The notes: generated from the sequence alone by a model not told the origin. DNA of 9,366 nt from SVTX01 sp051867975 (GCA_051867975.1 JBJDZM010000066.1:1-9366); one strand, 5' to 3'. Positions 1-6,022 are shown, numbered from the stretch's first letter. Made by a program: numbers and translations.

Positions 1-3
1 TCA

Positions 4-55
4 TTTGATAGATTTGCGCCACGGCAAACCGTAGGGCGGGGGCTTGCTCCCGCCG
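4..55 (+). repeat. Extended palindromic repeat, copy 1
   Basis: The 19 bases at 4-22 (TTTGATAGATTTGCGCCAC) recur exactly at 3538-3556. In both places they lead into the same palindrome, here at 29-55, with the core GTAGGGCGGGGG, a short loop and CTCCCGCCG. The stem pairs GGCGGG with CCCGCC. This copy is one base shorter in the loop than the copy at 3563-3590. It lies beyond the 3' end of galM, so the sugar operon has a member of this family on each side. Confidence 0.85.
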
Positions 56-71
56 AGGCATCCTCCTCTCG

Positions 72-153
72 GGCGAAGGCTAAAGCGGAACAATGGCGAA
101 GGCTAAAGCGGAACAATGGCGAAGGCTAAAGCGGAACAATGGCGAAGGCTAAA
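72..153. repeat. 23-bp tandem repeat, 3.6 copies
   Basis: Three perfect copies of a 23-base unit (GGCGAAGGCTAAAGCGGAAC plus AAT) lie at 72-94, 95-117 and 118-140. A truncated fourth copy (GGCGAAGGCTAAA) at 141-153 runs directly into the terminator hairpin. The unit length is not a multiple of three and no convincing gene covers it. The perfect identity between copies suggests recent expansion by slippage. Confidence 0.95.
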
Positions 154-155
154 TA

Positions 156-193
156 AGCGGCACCGACCAAAATTGTCGGTGCCGCTCTTTTTT
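156..193. terminator. Bidirectional Rho-independent terminator after galM
   Basis: A perfect 12-bp stem (AGCGGCACCGAC at 156-167 with GTCGGTGCCGCT at 175-186) encloses a 7-base loop. On the plus strand it is followed by C and six T at 188-193, which would end a gene arriving from left of the window. On the minus strand it is followed by TTATTT and sits 35 bases past the galM stop, so it probably also ends the nucleotidyltransferase-galE-galM transcript. Confidence 0.9.
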
Positions 194-220
194 ATACAAT
201 TTGACGAATTTATTATGCAA

Positions 221-1276
221 TTACACGAATTTATAGACCGTCTCTGTCTCATAGACCTCGCCCGGTGAGAGCGTGCAATCGGTGAAATTCTCATGATTTA
301 CGCTGTCGGGCATCTTCTGCGTTTCAAGACAAAACGCATGCTGCTTATGCTGCGGATAACCGCCCTTGAGCGGATATTTTTCATTATTGAGGAAATTCGC
401 CGAATAGAACTGAACGCACGGTGCGTCGGTGTAAACCAGCATCTCACGGTCGGTCTTCGGGTCGTAAACGCTCACGCGCGGATTCGCCATGGGCTGTGCG
501 CTCGCTCTGAAATTGAGACAATGGTCGTATCCGCCCGCAATCGCCATCTGCTCGCAACCAAGGTCAAAATCCCTGCCTATCGTCTTTCTCTCGTTGAAAT
601 CAAAGGGAGTGCCTTCGACGCTTGCGATCTCGCCCGTCGGAATGAGATTTTGGTTTATCGGAATATACGTGTCGGCGTCCATCTGCATCTCATGACCGAA
701 AACGTCGCCCGACGCAAATCCGCCGAGATTGAAATACGTATGATTTGTAAGATTGACTATCGTTTTCTTGTCGGTCACGGCGCGGTATTTTATCGAGAGT
801 GCATTGTCATTGGACAACGTGTAGCGAACGTTTACCGTCAGATTGCCGGGATAATTCTCTTCCCCGTCGGGCGAGACGTATGTAAGGTCCAGCACACAGC
901 CGTCACTTGTGATCTCGGTCTTCGCATCCCAGATCTTGTGCGAAAAACCGACGCGTCCGCCGTGAAGCGAGTTTTCTCCGTTGTTTATGTACAGCTGATA
1001 TTCTTTGCCGTCAAGCGAGAACCTCCCCTTGGCGATTCGGTTGCCGACTCTGCCTATAAGCGCGCCGAGATACCCGTCCGCCTCATAATAGCTTTTCAGG
1101 TCGTCGTAACCGCAAACCACGTCGTCGAGCTTACCGCTCTTATTGGGCGCTGAAAGACGAACGACCGCACCGCCGAGGGTGATTATGTCAACGCTCATTC
1201 CGCTGTCGACCGTCAGAGTGTAGAGGTCGACCTCACCCGCCTCGCACCTTCCGAAATATCTTTTCTCTATATTCAT
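221..1276 (-). CDS. galM: Aldose 1-epimerase (galactose mutarotase)
   Basis: The 351-residue product interconverts the alpha and beta anomers of aldoses such as galactose in the cytoplasm, feeding the Leloir pathway. Family motifs are all present: GRVGNRIAKGRF at 75-86, SLHGG with His105, NHTYFNLGG with the probable catalytic acid His179, GYDH with the substrate-contacting Asp251, and FCLETQKMPDS with the probable catalytic base Glu318. The length is normal for the family (about 340-350). The ATG at 1276 is chosen because MNIEKRYFG begins the alignable region. The reading frame stays open back to 1507, but that stretch lies in galE and is not galM-like. The ribosome site is weak (ACGGAA, about four bases upstream), and the gene starts 22 bases after galE stops, so translation may be coupled. 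It is the last gene of a three-gene operon. Confidence 0.95.
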   Translation of the reverse strand: MNIEKRYFGRCEAGEVDLYTLTVDSGMSVDIITLGGAVVRLSAPNKSGKLDDVVCGYDDLKSYYEADGYLGALIGRVGNRIAKGRFSLDGKEYQLYINNGENSLHGGRVGFSHKIWDAKTEITSDGCVLDLTYVSPDGEENYPGNLTVNVRYTLSNDNALSIKYRAVTDKKTIVNLTNHTYFNLGGFASGDVFGHEMQMDADTYIPINQNLIPTGEIASVEGTPFDFNERKTIGRDFDLGCEQMAIAGGYDHCLNFRASAQPMANPRVSVYDPKTDREMLVYTDAPCVQFYSANFLNNEKYPLKGGYPQHKQHAFCLETQKMPDSVNHENFTDCTLSPGEVYETETVYKFV

Positions 1277-1298
1277 TTTTCCGTTTTTTATCAAGCAA

Positions 1299-2318
1299 TT
1301 ATTCATCATAGCCGTTGGGGTTCTTCTGCTGCCAATTGTTTGAGTCGCGGCACATCTCAAAGATGCCGTTCTCCGCTTCCCAGCCGAGAATTTCGCGCGC
1401 CTTGGTCGGGTCTGCGTAGCAAGCGGCGATATCACCGGGGCGGCGAGGGTCGATGACGTAAGGAATCTCGATTCCGGTCGCCTCCTTGTACGCCTTGACG
1501 ATGTCAAGCACCGAATAGCCCTTGCCCGTGCCGATATTGAAGTAGTCGACGCCGCGTATCTTTACGATCGCCTCAAGTGCCTTGAGGTGCGCCTTTGCAA
1601 GGTCAACGACGTGAATATAGTCGCGCACACCCGTACCGTCGTGCGTGTCGTAGTCGTTTCCGAAGACGTGAAGCATCGGGAGCTTGCCCATCGCAACCTT
1701 TGTGATGTAAGGCATGAGGTTGTTCGGGATTCCGTTGGGGTCCTCTCCGATGCGTCCCGAAGCATGCGCGCCTATCGGGTTGAAGTAACGAAGCACAGCC
1801 ACGTTCCACTCCTTGTCTGAGACGTAGATGTCCTTGAGAATTCTCTCAATCATGACCTTGGTCTCGCCATAAGGGTTGGTCGCGTTACCTACTCTCGCCG
1901 TCTCCTTTATCGGCACCTCGTCGGGGTCGCCGTAAACGGTTGCGGACGAGCTGAAAACGATCGTTTTAACGCCGTGCCTTCTCATGCTGTCGGTGAGAAG
2001 AAGCGTGCCCGTCACGTTGTTGTGGTAGTATTCGATAGGCTTTGAAACCGACTCACCGACCGCCTTGAAGCCGGCGAAGTGAATAACGCTGTCGATGTCG
2101 GGATTCTCGTCAAAGATCTTGTCCATCGACGCTGAGTCGAGAAGGTCAGCCTTGTAGAACTTGAAGTCCCTGCCCGTTATCTCGCGTATCCTGTCGAGAA
2201 CGACAGGCTTTGAGTTTGAAAAGTTGTCCATGATAACGATATCATAGCCCGCGTTCAGAAATTCAACCGCTGTGTGGGAGCCTATAAATCCCGCTCCGCC
2301 CGTAATAAGTACCGACAT
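1299..2318 (-). CDS. galE: UDP-glucose 4-epimerase
   Basis: The 339-residue product is an extended short-chain dehydrogenase/reductase enzyme that interconverts UDP-galactose and UDP-glucose with bound NAD, in the cytoplasm. The NAD-binding motif GGAGFIGSH is at residues 7-15. The catalytic set is Ser125 in VFSSSATVYGDP and Tyr150/Lys154 in NPYGETK, each one residue on from the E. coli positions. The UDP-binding segment NPIGAHASGRIGEDPNGIPN is also intact. The length matches the 338-residue E. coli protein. The ATG at 2318 has a strong AAGGAG site seven to eight bases upstream. It lies 22 bases after the nucleotidyltransferase gene and 22 bases before galM, as the middle gene of the operon. 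It could also supply UDP-galactose for surface polysaccharide. Activity on N-acetylated UDP-sugars cannot be excluded from sequence. Confidence 0.96.
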   Translation of the reverse strand: MSVLITGGAGFIGSHTAVEFLNAGYDIVIMDNFSNSKPVVLDRIREITGRDFKFYKADLLDSASMDKIFDENPDIDSVIHFAGFKAVGESVSKPIEYYHNNVTGTLLLTDSMRRHGVKTIVFSSSATVYGDPDEVPIKETARVGNATNPYGETKVMIERILKDIYVSDKEWNVAVLRYFNPIGAHASGRIGEDPNGIPNNLMPYITKVAMGKLPMLHVFGNDYDTHDGTGVRDYIHVVDLAKAHLKALEAIVKIRGVDYFNIGTGKGYSVLDIVKAYKEATGIEIPYVIDPRRPGDIAACYADPTKAREILGWEAENGIFEMCRDSNNWQQKNPNGYDE

Positions 2319-2340
2319 ATTCTATCTCCTTTAAATTATA

Positions 2341-3243
2341 TTATTTCCAAAGCTTTTCGGGGTATTCTCCGCTCTCCATGAGCGCGCGCAAGGATGCCTT
2401 GACCGCAGGCTTATCCTCGGAATAAGTGACTCCGTACCACGAAGCCGTCGTCGGGATGACCTTAACGTCGCATTTCCCGTCGTGCATCATCTCGTCAACC
2501 GCGCCGGGAAGGTAGTATTCGCTCTTGAGCGCCCTGCCGCCCTCGCCCGACAAAAATTTTACGAATCCCGACTCAAGAGAGGGGAAAATTTCGGGGGTGA
2601 GTCCCCAGCAGTTCATCGAAACTATCGTTTTGCCCGAAAGAGGAAGCCACTCGCCGTCCTCGCCCTCGTAGAGCGCGTCGTCGCCGTCGGTCTTTATCTT
2701 GGTAAGCTCGGTTATCGAGTCGAGCATGCCGTCCTGTGTCGTCACGCACTTTCCGCGCGAGACCGTACCGTTTTCGGTCAGCGTGTTGCGGAGAATGTAG
2801 CCTATCATGCAGTAATTTGTGTCTGTCGTCTTGATCGACTTCAGATGCTCGGCGAGCTTCATGAATGCGTCTCTGCCGTAGAAATCGTCGGCGTTGATGA
2901 CCGCAAAATTGTCGTCGATAAACTCACGCGCACAAAGCAGCGCATGCGACGTACCCCACGGCTTGACTCTTCCCTCGGGGATTTGGAAGCCATCGGGGAG
3001 CTTGTCAAGCGATTGGAAAGCGTACTCAACCTTTATGTAGGGCTCAACGCGCGCGCCGACCGTCTCGCGGAACGCGTCGTAGTTTTCTTCCTTAATTATA
3101 AAGACGACCTTGTCAAAGCCTGCCTTTACCGCATCGTAGATCGAGAAATCGATAATAAACTCACCGTTGTCGGTTATGGGGTCGATCTGTTTGAGTCCGC
3201 CGTAGCGCGAACCCATGCCTGCCGCTAAAATTACAAGTGTCAT
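2341..3243 (-). CDS. Sugar-nucleotidyltransferase family protein
   Basis: The 300-residue product has the fold signature of nucleotidyltransferases that join a sugar phosphate (or similar phosphate ester) to a nucleoside triphosphate. The N-terminal LAAGMGSRYGGLKQIDP at 6-22 is the nucleotide-binding loop with Arg13 and Lys18. PWGTSHALLCAR at 95-106 follows, then VINADDFYG, with Asp119/Asp120 as likely metal ligands. The ATG at 3243 is preferred over the in-frame TTG at 3255 because the GGAG ribosome site lies between them, seven bases before the ATG. It is the first gene of the operon, 41 bases downstream of the predicted start of transcription. Its place before galE and galM suggests a UDP-hexose pyrophosphorylase role, perhaps on galactose 1-phosphate or glucose 1-phosphate. 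This is inference: the substrate is not readable from the motifs, and the protein is clearly not a standard GalU. Confidence 0.85.
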   Translation of the reverse strand: MTLVILAAGMGSRYGGLKQIDPITDNGEFIIDFSIYDAVKAGFDKVVFIIKEENYDAFRETVGARVEPYIKVEYAFQSLDKLPDGFQIPEGRVKPWGTSHALLCAREFIDDNFAVINADDFYGRDAFMKLAEHLKSIKTTDTNYCMIGYILRNTLTENGTVSRGKCVTTQDGMLDSITELTKIKTDGDDALYEGEDGEWLPLSGKTIVSMNCWGLTPEIFPSLESGFVKFLSGEGGRALKSEYYLPGAVDEMMHDGKCDVKVIPTTASWYGVTYSEDKPAVKASLRALMESGEYPEKLWK

Positions 3244-3290
3244 AATAAACTCCAATCTGCCGCCGAGTGGGGCATTATATTCTGAAATTA

Positions 3291-3319
3291 ATTATATACT
3301 TAAAACCCCCGTTTGTCAA
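3291..3319 (-). promoter_or_regulatory. Sigma-A promoter of the sugar operon
   Basis: On the minus strand TTGACA (3319-3314) and TATAAT (3296-3291) are both perfect consensus with a 17-base spacer. Transcription would begin near 3284, giving a leader of about 41 bases to the nucleotidyltransferase ATG. No operator-like palindrome is evident in the leader. Confidence 0.85.
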
Positions 3320-3358
3320 TTACTTTCACGAATTTTTTATTATATACTTTGTCAAAAA

Positions 3359-3460
3359 CGGCGGGAGATAAACCCCCGCCCTACGGCTGCGTGTGACGAA
3401 ATCTGCAAAAGATGACGGTAATTTCTAACCGTTCGATCGATTTAAAAATAACCCCAAAAC
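3359..3460 (-). repeat. Composite repeat: palindrome plus unit A
   Basis: The palindrome at 3359-3386 is the reverse complement of the GTAGGGCGGGGG family, with loop ATAAA. It runs into a 79-base unit at 3382-3460, from TACGGC to CAAAAC. Palindrome and unit have the same arrangement as at 3642-3742. The element sits just upstream of the sugar-operon promoter but does not overlap it. Confidence 0.85.
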
Positions 3461-3483
3461 AGGAAGGGAGCGTAACGGCTAAA

Positions 3484-3511
3484 CCGTAGGGCGGGGGTTT
3501 ATCTCCCGCCG
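3484..3511 (+). repeat. Palindromic repeat, copy 3
   Basis: This 28-base element is in the plus orientation, with GTAGGGCGGGGG, loop TTTAT and CTCCCGCCG. It is the exact reverse complement of the palindromes at 3359-3386 and 3642-3669. The 8-bp stem includes one G-T pair when transcribed. It begins 79 bases before the next copy. Confidence 0.9.
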
Positions 3512-3537
3512 CGACAAACAAATCAAAACAATCATAA

Positions 3538-3590
3538 TTTGATAGATTTGCGCCACCACCAACCGTAGGGCGGGGGCTTGTCTCCCGCCG
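3538..3590 (+). repeat. Extended palindromic repeat, copy 4
   Basis: This copy has the same 19-base lead-in (3538-3556) as the element at 4-55, followed by the palindrome at 3563-3590 with the CTTGTC loop variant. It is the closest relative in the window of the copy beyond galM. Confidence 0.9.
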
Positions 3591-3641
3591 TTCTCGGCAA
3601 ATGTATTTCCCGAAATGTTGTCATTTTCAAGCCTTCGTTTG

Positions 3642-3742
3642 CGGCGGGAGATAAACCCCCGCCCTACGGCTCTGCGTGATGAAATCTGCACATGATGACG
3701 GTAATTTCAAACCGTTCGACCGATTTAGAATAACCTCAAAAC
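3642..3742 (-). repeat. Composite repeat: palindrome plus unit B
   Basis: The reverse-oriented palindrome at 3642-3669 overlaps the start of the 78-base unit B at 3665-3742. Unit B aligns along its length with unit A, sharing GAAATCTGCA, GATGACGGTAATTTC and ACCGTTCGA. It starts exactly 79 bases after the plus-oriented palindrome at 3563. Confidence 0.9.
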
Positions 3743-3754
3743 CGTAAATGTGCG

Positions 3755-3832
3755 TACGGCAGCGTGTGACGGAATTTGCACTTAACAACGGTAATTCCAA
3801 CCCGTCCGACCGATGTAAGATAAACTCAAAAC
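3755..3832 (-). repeat. Degenerate repeat unit C without palindrome
   Basis: A third, more diverged 78-base copy of the unit seen at 3382-3460 and 3665-3742 starts at TACGGC and ends at CAAAAC. It shares GCGTGTGAC with unit A and GTCCGACCGATGTAAGATAA with unit B in slightly altered form. The palindromic half is missing. It ends about 30 bases before the -35 box of the Crp-family gene. Confidence 0.8.
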
Positions 3833-3862
3833 GAACAAAGATAAAAATATTTCCATTTCCTA

Positions 3863-3891
3863 TTGACAATCCCTAACAAATATCGTATAAT
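3863..3891 (+). promoter_or_regulatory. Sigma-A promoter of the Crp-family gene
   Basis: TTGACA at 3863-3868 and TATAAT at 3886-3891 are both perfect consensus with a 17-base spacer. Transcription would start near 3898, leaving a leader of about 27 bases before the ATG at 3925. Confidence 0.88.
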
Positions 3892-3892
3892 A

Positions 3893-3910
3893 GTGTATCA
3901 TATGAGACAC
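3893..3910. promoter_or_regulatory. Operator-like palindrome over the start of transcription
   Basis: GTGTATCATATGAGACAC is an 18-base inverted repeat with eight of nine base pairs symmetric (only the fifth pair fails). Symmetry continues outward over AAT at 3889-3891 and ATT at 3912-3914 after one further mismatch. It lies from about -5 to +13 relative to the predicted start, and its outer arm overlaps the -10 box. A dimeric factor bound here should block transcription. The size suits Crp/Fnr-family dimers, so autorepression by the gene just downstream is the simplest reading, though this is inference. Confidence 0.7.
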
Positions 3911-3924
3911 AATTTGGAGATTAT

Positions 3925-4617
3925 ATGAAAAACAACGACACAAAAAACAGCGCCGAGACGCTGGAATTCATAAAATCGCTTCCCCTTTTCAAGGGCGCGG
4001 ACGAGAGTCTTTTGTCCGATGCCATTGAAAATGACAGATTCATCACCTGCCGCTACCGCTCGGGAGAGACGATCTACGCGCCCTGTCGAGAGGAAAAACG
4101 GCTTATCATCATGAAAGACGGCACGGCGAACGTCTACTCGGCGGACGAGTCGCGCTCTCTTCTCTTACGCACGCTTGAGGTCGGGAGAGTCGTCGGCGTG
4201 GCGAACCTCTTTTCGGACGAAAAATACGTCAGCAGGATAATCGCCGACAAAAAGTGCGAAACGATAGAGATAAATGCGGACGATTTTGCCGCCCTGCTTG
4301 AGCGCGACGGCAGACTCATGCGCAACTACATTTCATTTCTTTCAAATAAAATATGTCTCTTGAATAAGAAAATAGTGTACCTCACGGCAGGCAGTGCCGA
4401 GCGACGGCTCGCGACCTTCCTCGACGCGCACGCGACCGAGACGGGAGAGGACACATTTTCGCTCTCCGTGCCGATGAATTCGCTTTGCGAGATGCTCAAC
4501 TTAGGGCGTGCGTCGCTCTACCGCGCGGTCGATAAGCTCGAAGCCGACGGCTGCATCAAGCGCGACGGCAAGCAAATAACCATTATAAATAAAGAGCTTC
4601 TGCTCTCAATCCCCTAA
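3925..4617 (+). CDS. Crp/Fnr-family transcriptional regulator
   Basis: The 230-residue product has the two-domain Crp/Fnr layout: an N-terminal beta-barrel sensor (about 14-125, opening with FIKSLPLFKGADESLL), a long dimer helix (about 126-156), and a C-terminal winged helix-turn-helix (about 157-225). SVPMNSLCEMLNLGRASLYRAVDKLEADG at 181-209 is the helix-turn-helix, with GRASLYRAVDKL the recognition helix. The Gly-Glu...Arg set that holds cAMP in classical Crp is not evident: the equivalent stretch reads VGVANLFSDEKYVSRIIAD. Six cysteines (42, 54, 111, 144, 188, 210) are scattered and do not form the N-terminal Fnr cluster pattern. The effector is therefore unknown. ATG 3925 follows a TTGGAG site by five bases. 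It has its own consensus promoter with a palindrome over the start site. The ABC importer downstream on the same strand, 349 bases away, is the obvious candidate target. Confidence 0.9.
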   Translation: MKNNDTKNSAETLEFIKSLPLFKGADESLLSDAIENDRFITCRYRSGETIYAPCREEKRLIIMKDGTANVYSADESRSLLLRTLEVGRVVGVANLFSDEKYVSRIIADKKCETIEINADDFAALLERDGRLMRNYISFLSNKICLLNKKIVYLTAGSAERRLATFLDAHATETGEDTFSLSVPMNSLCEMLNLGRASLYRAVDKLEADGCIKRDGKQITIINKELLLSIP

Positions 4618-4652
4618 AAAACTCCACGGCGATGTCTCTTAAGATTTTTTGC

Positions 4653-4674
4653 CCGGCTTTTTGCAAAAAGCCGG
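4653..4674. repeat. Perfect 22-bp palindrome
   Basis: CCGGCTTTTTG at 4653-4663 is followed at once by its exact reverse complement CAAAAAGCCGG at 4664-4674. It starts 36 bases after the regulator stop. There is no T-run after either arm, so it is not a canonical terminator, although the stem may still protect or stall a transcript. Confidence 0.8.
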
Positions 4675-4684
4675 CGCAGGGTTG

Positions 4685-4705
4685 TTAGGGGCGCGTAGCC
4701 CCTAA
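4685..4705. repeat. Hairpin with 8-bp stem
   Basis: TTAGGGGC at 4685-4692 pairs perfectly with GCCCCTAA at 4698-4705 around loop GCGTA. It follows the 22-bp palindrome by ten bases, so the two form a double hairpin. The nearest T-run (4729-4735) is too far away for a classic terminator. Confidence 0.75.
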
Positions 4706-4769
4706 CGCGCATCTCTCTTGCGGCATTTCTTTTTTGCTAAGCTTTTATCATTTACAGCAGAAACTCGGA

Positions 4770-4787
4770 CTCCCTGCTTGCAGGGAG
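4770..4787. repeat. Short palindrome in the ABC operon upstream region
   Basis: CTCCCTGC at 4770-4777 and GCAGGGAG at 4780-4787 form a perfect inverted repeat with a two-base centre (TT). In DNA form it could be a protein site. As RNA the loop is too small to be ideal. Confidence 0.6.
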
Positions 4788-4966
4788 CATTTGCGGCAAA
4801 GTGTCATAGATTGAGTTTGTCCTCACGCCGCATGTTTTGTGCCTCTTGCATCAAAGAAAAAAGCGGACTATCAATTATCAATATAAAATAATTCGTCAAA
4901 AAAAACTTATCATCAAGAGCTTCTGCTCTCAAAATACAATTAATTCACCAAAAGAAAGGCAACCCC

Positions 4967-6022
4967 ATGAAAAAACTCAGACTCTTCAGCGCAATTCTCT
5001 CCCTTATCCTCATTCTCTCATTTGCCCTCACCGCTTGCACCGTTGTCAAGACCGACAAGGAGGTCGAAAGCTCAACAGTCAAGACCGACGGAGAGACGGA
5101 TGCCCCCGAGATAAAGCTCGACCGAGACCTTGAAATTAAGATATCCGTCCTCAACGGAACGACGGGCTTCGGTGCGGCAAAGCTGTACAGCGACGCAAAG
5201 GAAAAGAAAACGACACTCAATTATAACATTTCGGTCGAGACCGACGCCGCGAACATCCAGGCAGGACTCATCAACGGCTCTGTTGACATCGCCGCGCTCC
5301 CGACGAACGCCGCCGCCGCTCTTTACAATAAGACAAACGGCGGAGTCAAGATAGCCGCAGTCAATACCCTCGGCGTGCTTTACCTCATGACAAACGGCAC
5401 GACGGTCACAAGTATCTCCGACCTCAAGGGCAAAACGGTCTACACACCCGCGCAGAACCCCGCGTTCATTTTTGAGGCGATCTGCCGCGCGAATGACCTC
5501 ACCCCCGGCGAGGACATCACGATCGACACCGCCTACGCTCAGCCTGCCGACCTCCGCGCCGCGCTCGTCTCGGGCAAGGTCGATATCGCAGTCCTCCCCG
5601 AGCCTATGGTAACCATCGCAAAGAGCGCCAACGCAGACCTTTCGGTCTCTCTCGACCTCACCGAGGAATGGGAGAAGGTATACGGCGAAAACTCACTCAT
5701 GCAGGGCTGTATCGTCGTCCGCACCTCGTGGGCAGACTCTCACCCCAACGAGCTTCGCGAATTCCTCAAAGAGTACGAGGAGTCGGTAAAATTCACGACC
5801 GAGAACCCGAAAGAGGCGAGCGAGCTTATCGTCTCGGGCGGCATTTTCGCAGGCAACGCCGCCGTTGCCGAGAAGGCAATTCCGAAGTGCAATATAGTCT
5901 ACATGGACTCCGAGGACAATATCTCCGAGTGCCTCGGTGAATTCTTCAAAGCGCTTTACGACGTAAAGCCGCAGTCGATAGGCGGCGCGCTCCCCGACAG
6001 CGGACTCTATCTTGGTAAATGA
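4967..6022 (+). CDS. ABC importer substrate-binding lipoprotein (NitT/TauT type)
   Basis: The 351-residue product is a solute-binding lipoprotein. It has a basic N-terminus (MKKLR), a hydrophobic signal segment at 6-21 and a lipobox LTAC with Cys24 as the lipidated residue, so it should be anchored on the outer face of the membrane. An acidic, Thr/Ser-rich linker (25-55) follows. The mature domain has features of the SsuA/TauA/NMT1 group: VLNGTTGFGAAKLYSD at 61-76, LINGSVDIAALPTNAAAALY at 101-120, and LVSGKVDIAVLPEPMV at 200-215. The two GxVDIA(A/V)LP segments are the typical ligand-cleft repeats. The ATG at 4967 follows AGAAAGG by seven bases. The stop overlaps the permease start by four bases (ATGA), so the genes are coupled. 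Members of this group carry sulfonates, nitrate, bicarbonate, thiamine precursors or aromatics. The cargo here is not deducible. Confidence 0.9.
   Translation: MKKLRLFSAILSLILILSFALTACTVVKTDKEVESSTVKTDGETDAPEIKLDRDLEIKISVLNGTTGFGAAKLYSDAKEKKTTLNYNISVETDAANIQAGLINGSVDIAALPTNAAAALYNKTNGGVKIAAVNTLGVLYLMTNGTTVTSISDLKGKTVYTPAQNPAFIFEAICRANDLTPGEDITIDTAYAQPADLRAALVSGKVDIAVLPEPMVTIAKSANADLSVSLDLTEEWEKVYGENSLMQGCIVVRTSWADSHPNELREFLKEYEESVKFTTENPKEASELIVSGGIFAGNAAVAEKAIPKCNIVYMDSEDNISECLGEFFKALYDVKPQSIGGALPDSGLYLGK

Larger units (their letters stand above)
4618..4966. other. Intergenic region between regulator and ABC operon
   Basis: No gene is supported here. The stretch holds three hairpins, annotated separately, and an AT-rich segment before the importer. 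It also holds a second copy (4915-4932) of AAGAGCTTCTGCTCTCAA, which is present at 4592-4609 inside the end of the regulator gene. No strong promoter was found for the ABC operon. TTGCAT at 4846-4851 with TATCAA at 4869-4874 is a weak candidate. TGTCTCTTAAGAT at 4633-4645 partly resembles one arm and the core of the palindrome at 3893-3910. No TPP riboswitch consensus was recognised. Confidence 0.6.

Noticed and set aside
72..153. CRISPR array
   Set aside because: The 23-base units are head to tail without spacers and no cas gene is present.
293..1153. Long open frame on the plus strand (286 codons) opposite galM
   Set aside because: It is antisense to a gene with complete catalytic motifs, resembles no family, and reflects the codon bias of galM on the other strand. 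The same applies to the plus-strand frame at 2482-3228.
1277..1507. Upstream extension of the galM frame into galE
   Set aside because: The extra residues are Arg/Thr-rich, unlike aldose epimerases, and lie within the galE coding region. The start at 1276 gives the normal family length.
3479..3869. Overlapping minus-strand open frames in the repeat region (70 and 80 codons)
   Set aside because: They are translations of the repeat units. The same frame in unit A hits a stop codon early, so coding is not conserved among copies. The plus-strand frame at 3215-3415 is similar.
4618..4966. TPP or other riboswitch before the importer
   Set aside because: The conserved TPP core (CTGAGA and the ACC-TGATCTGGATAAT-type segment) was not seen, and the three hairpins are simple palindromes. 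Visual inspection could miss a rarer class.
4837..5133. TTG-started 98-codon frame across the importer upstream region
   Set aside because: It has no ribosome site and runs into the binding-protein gene in another frame. Its composition is like random AT-rich sequence and then the shadow of the real gene.
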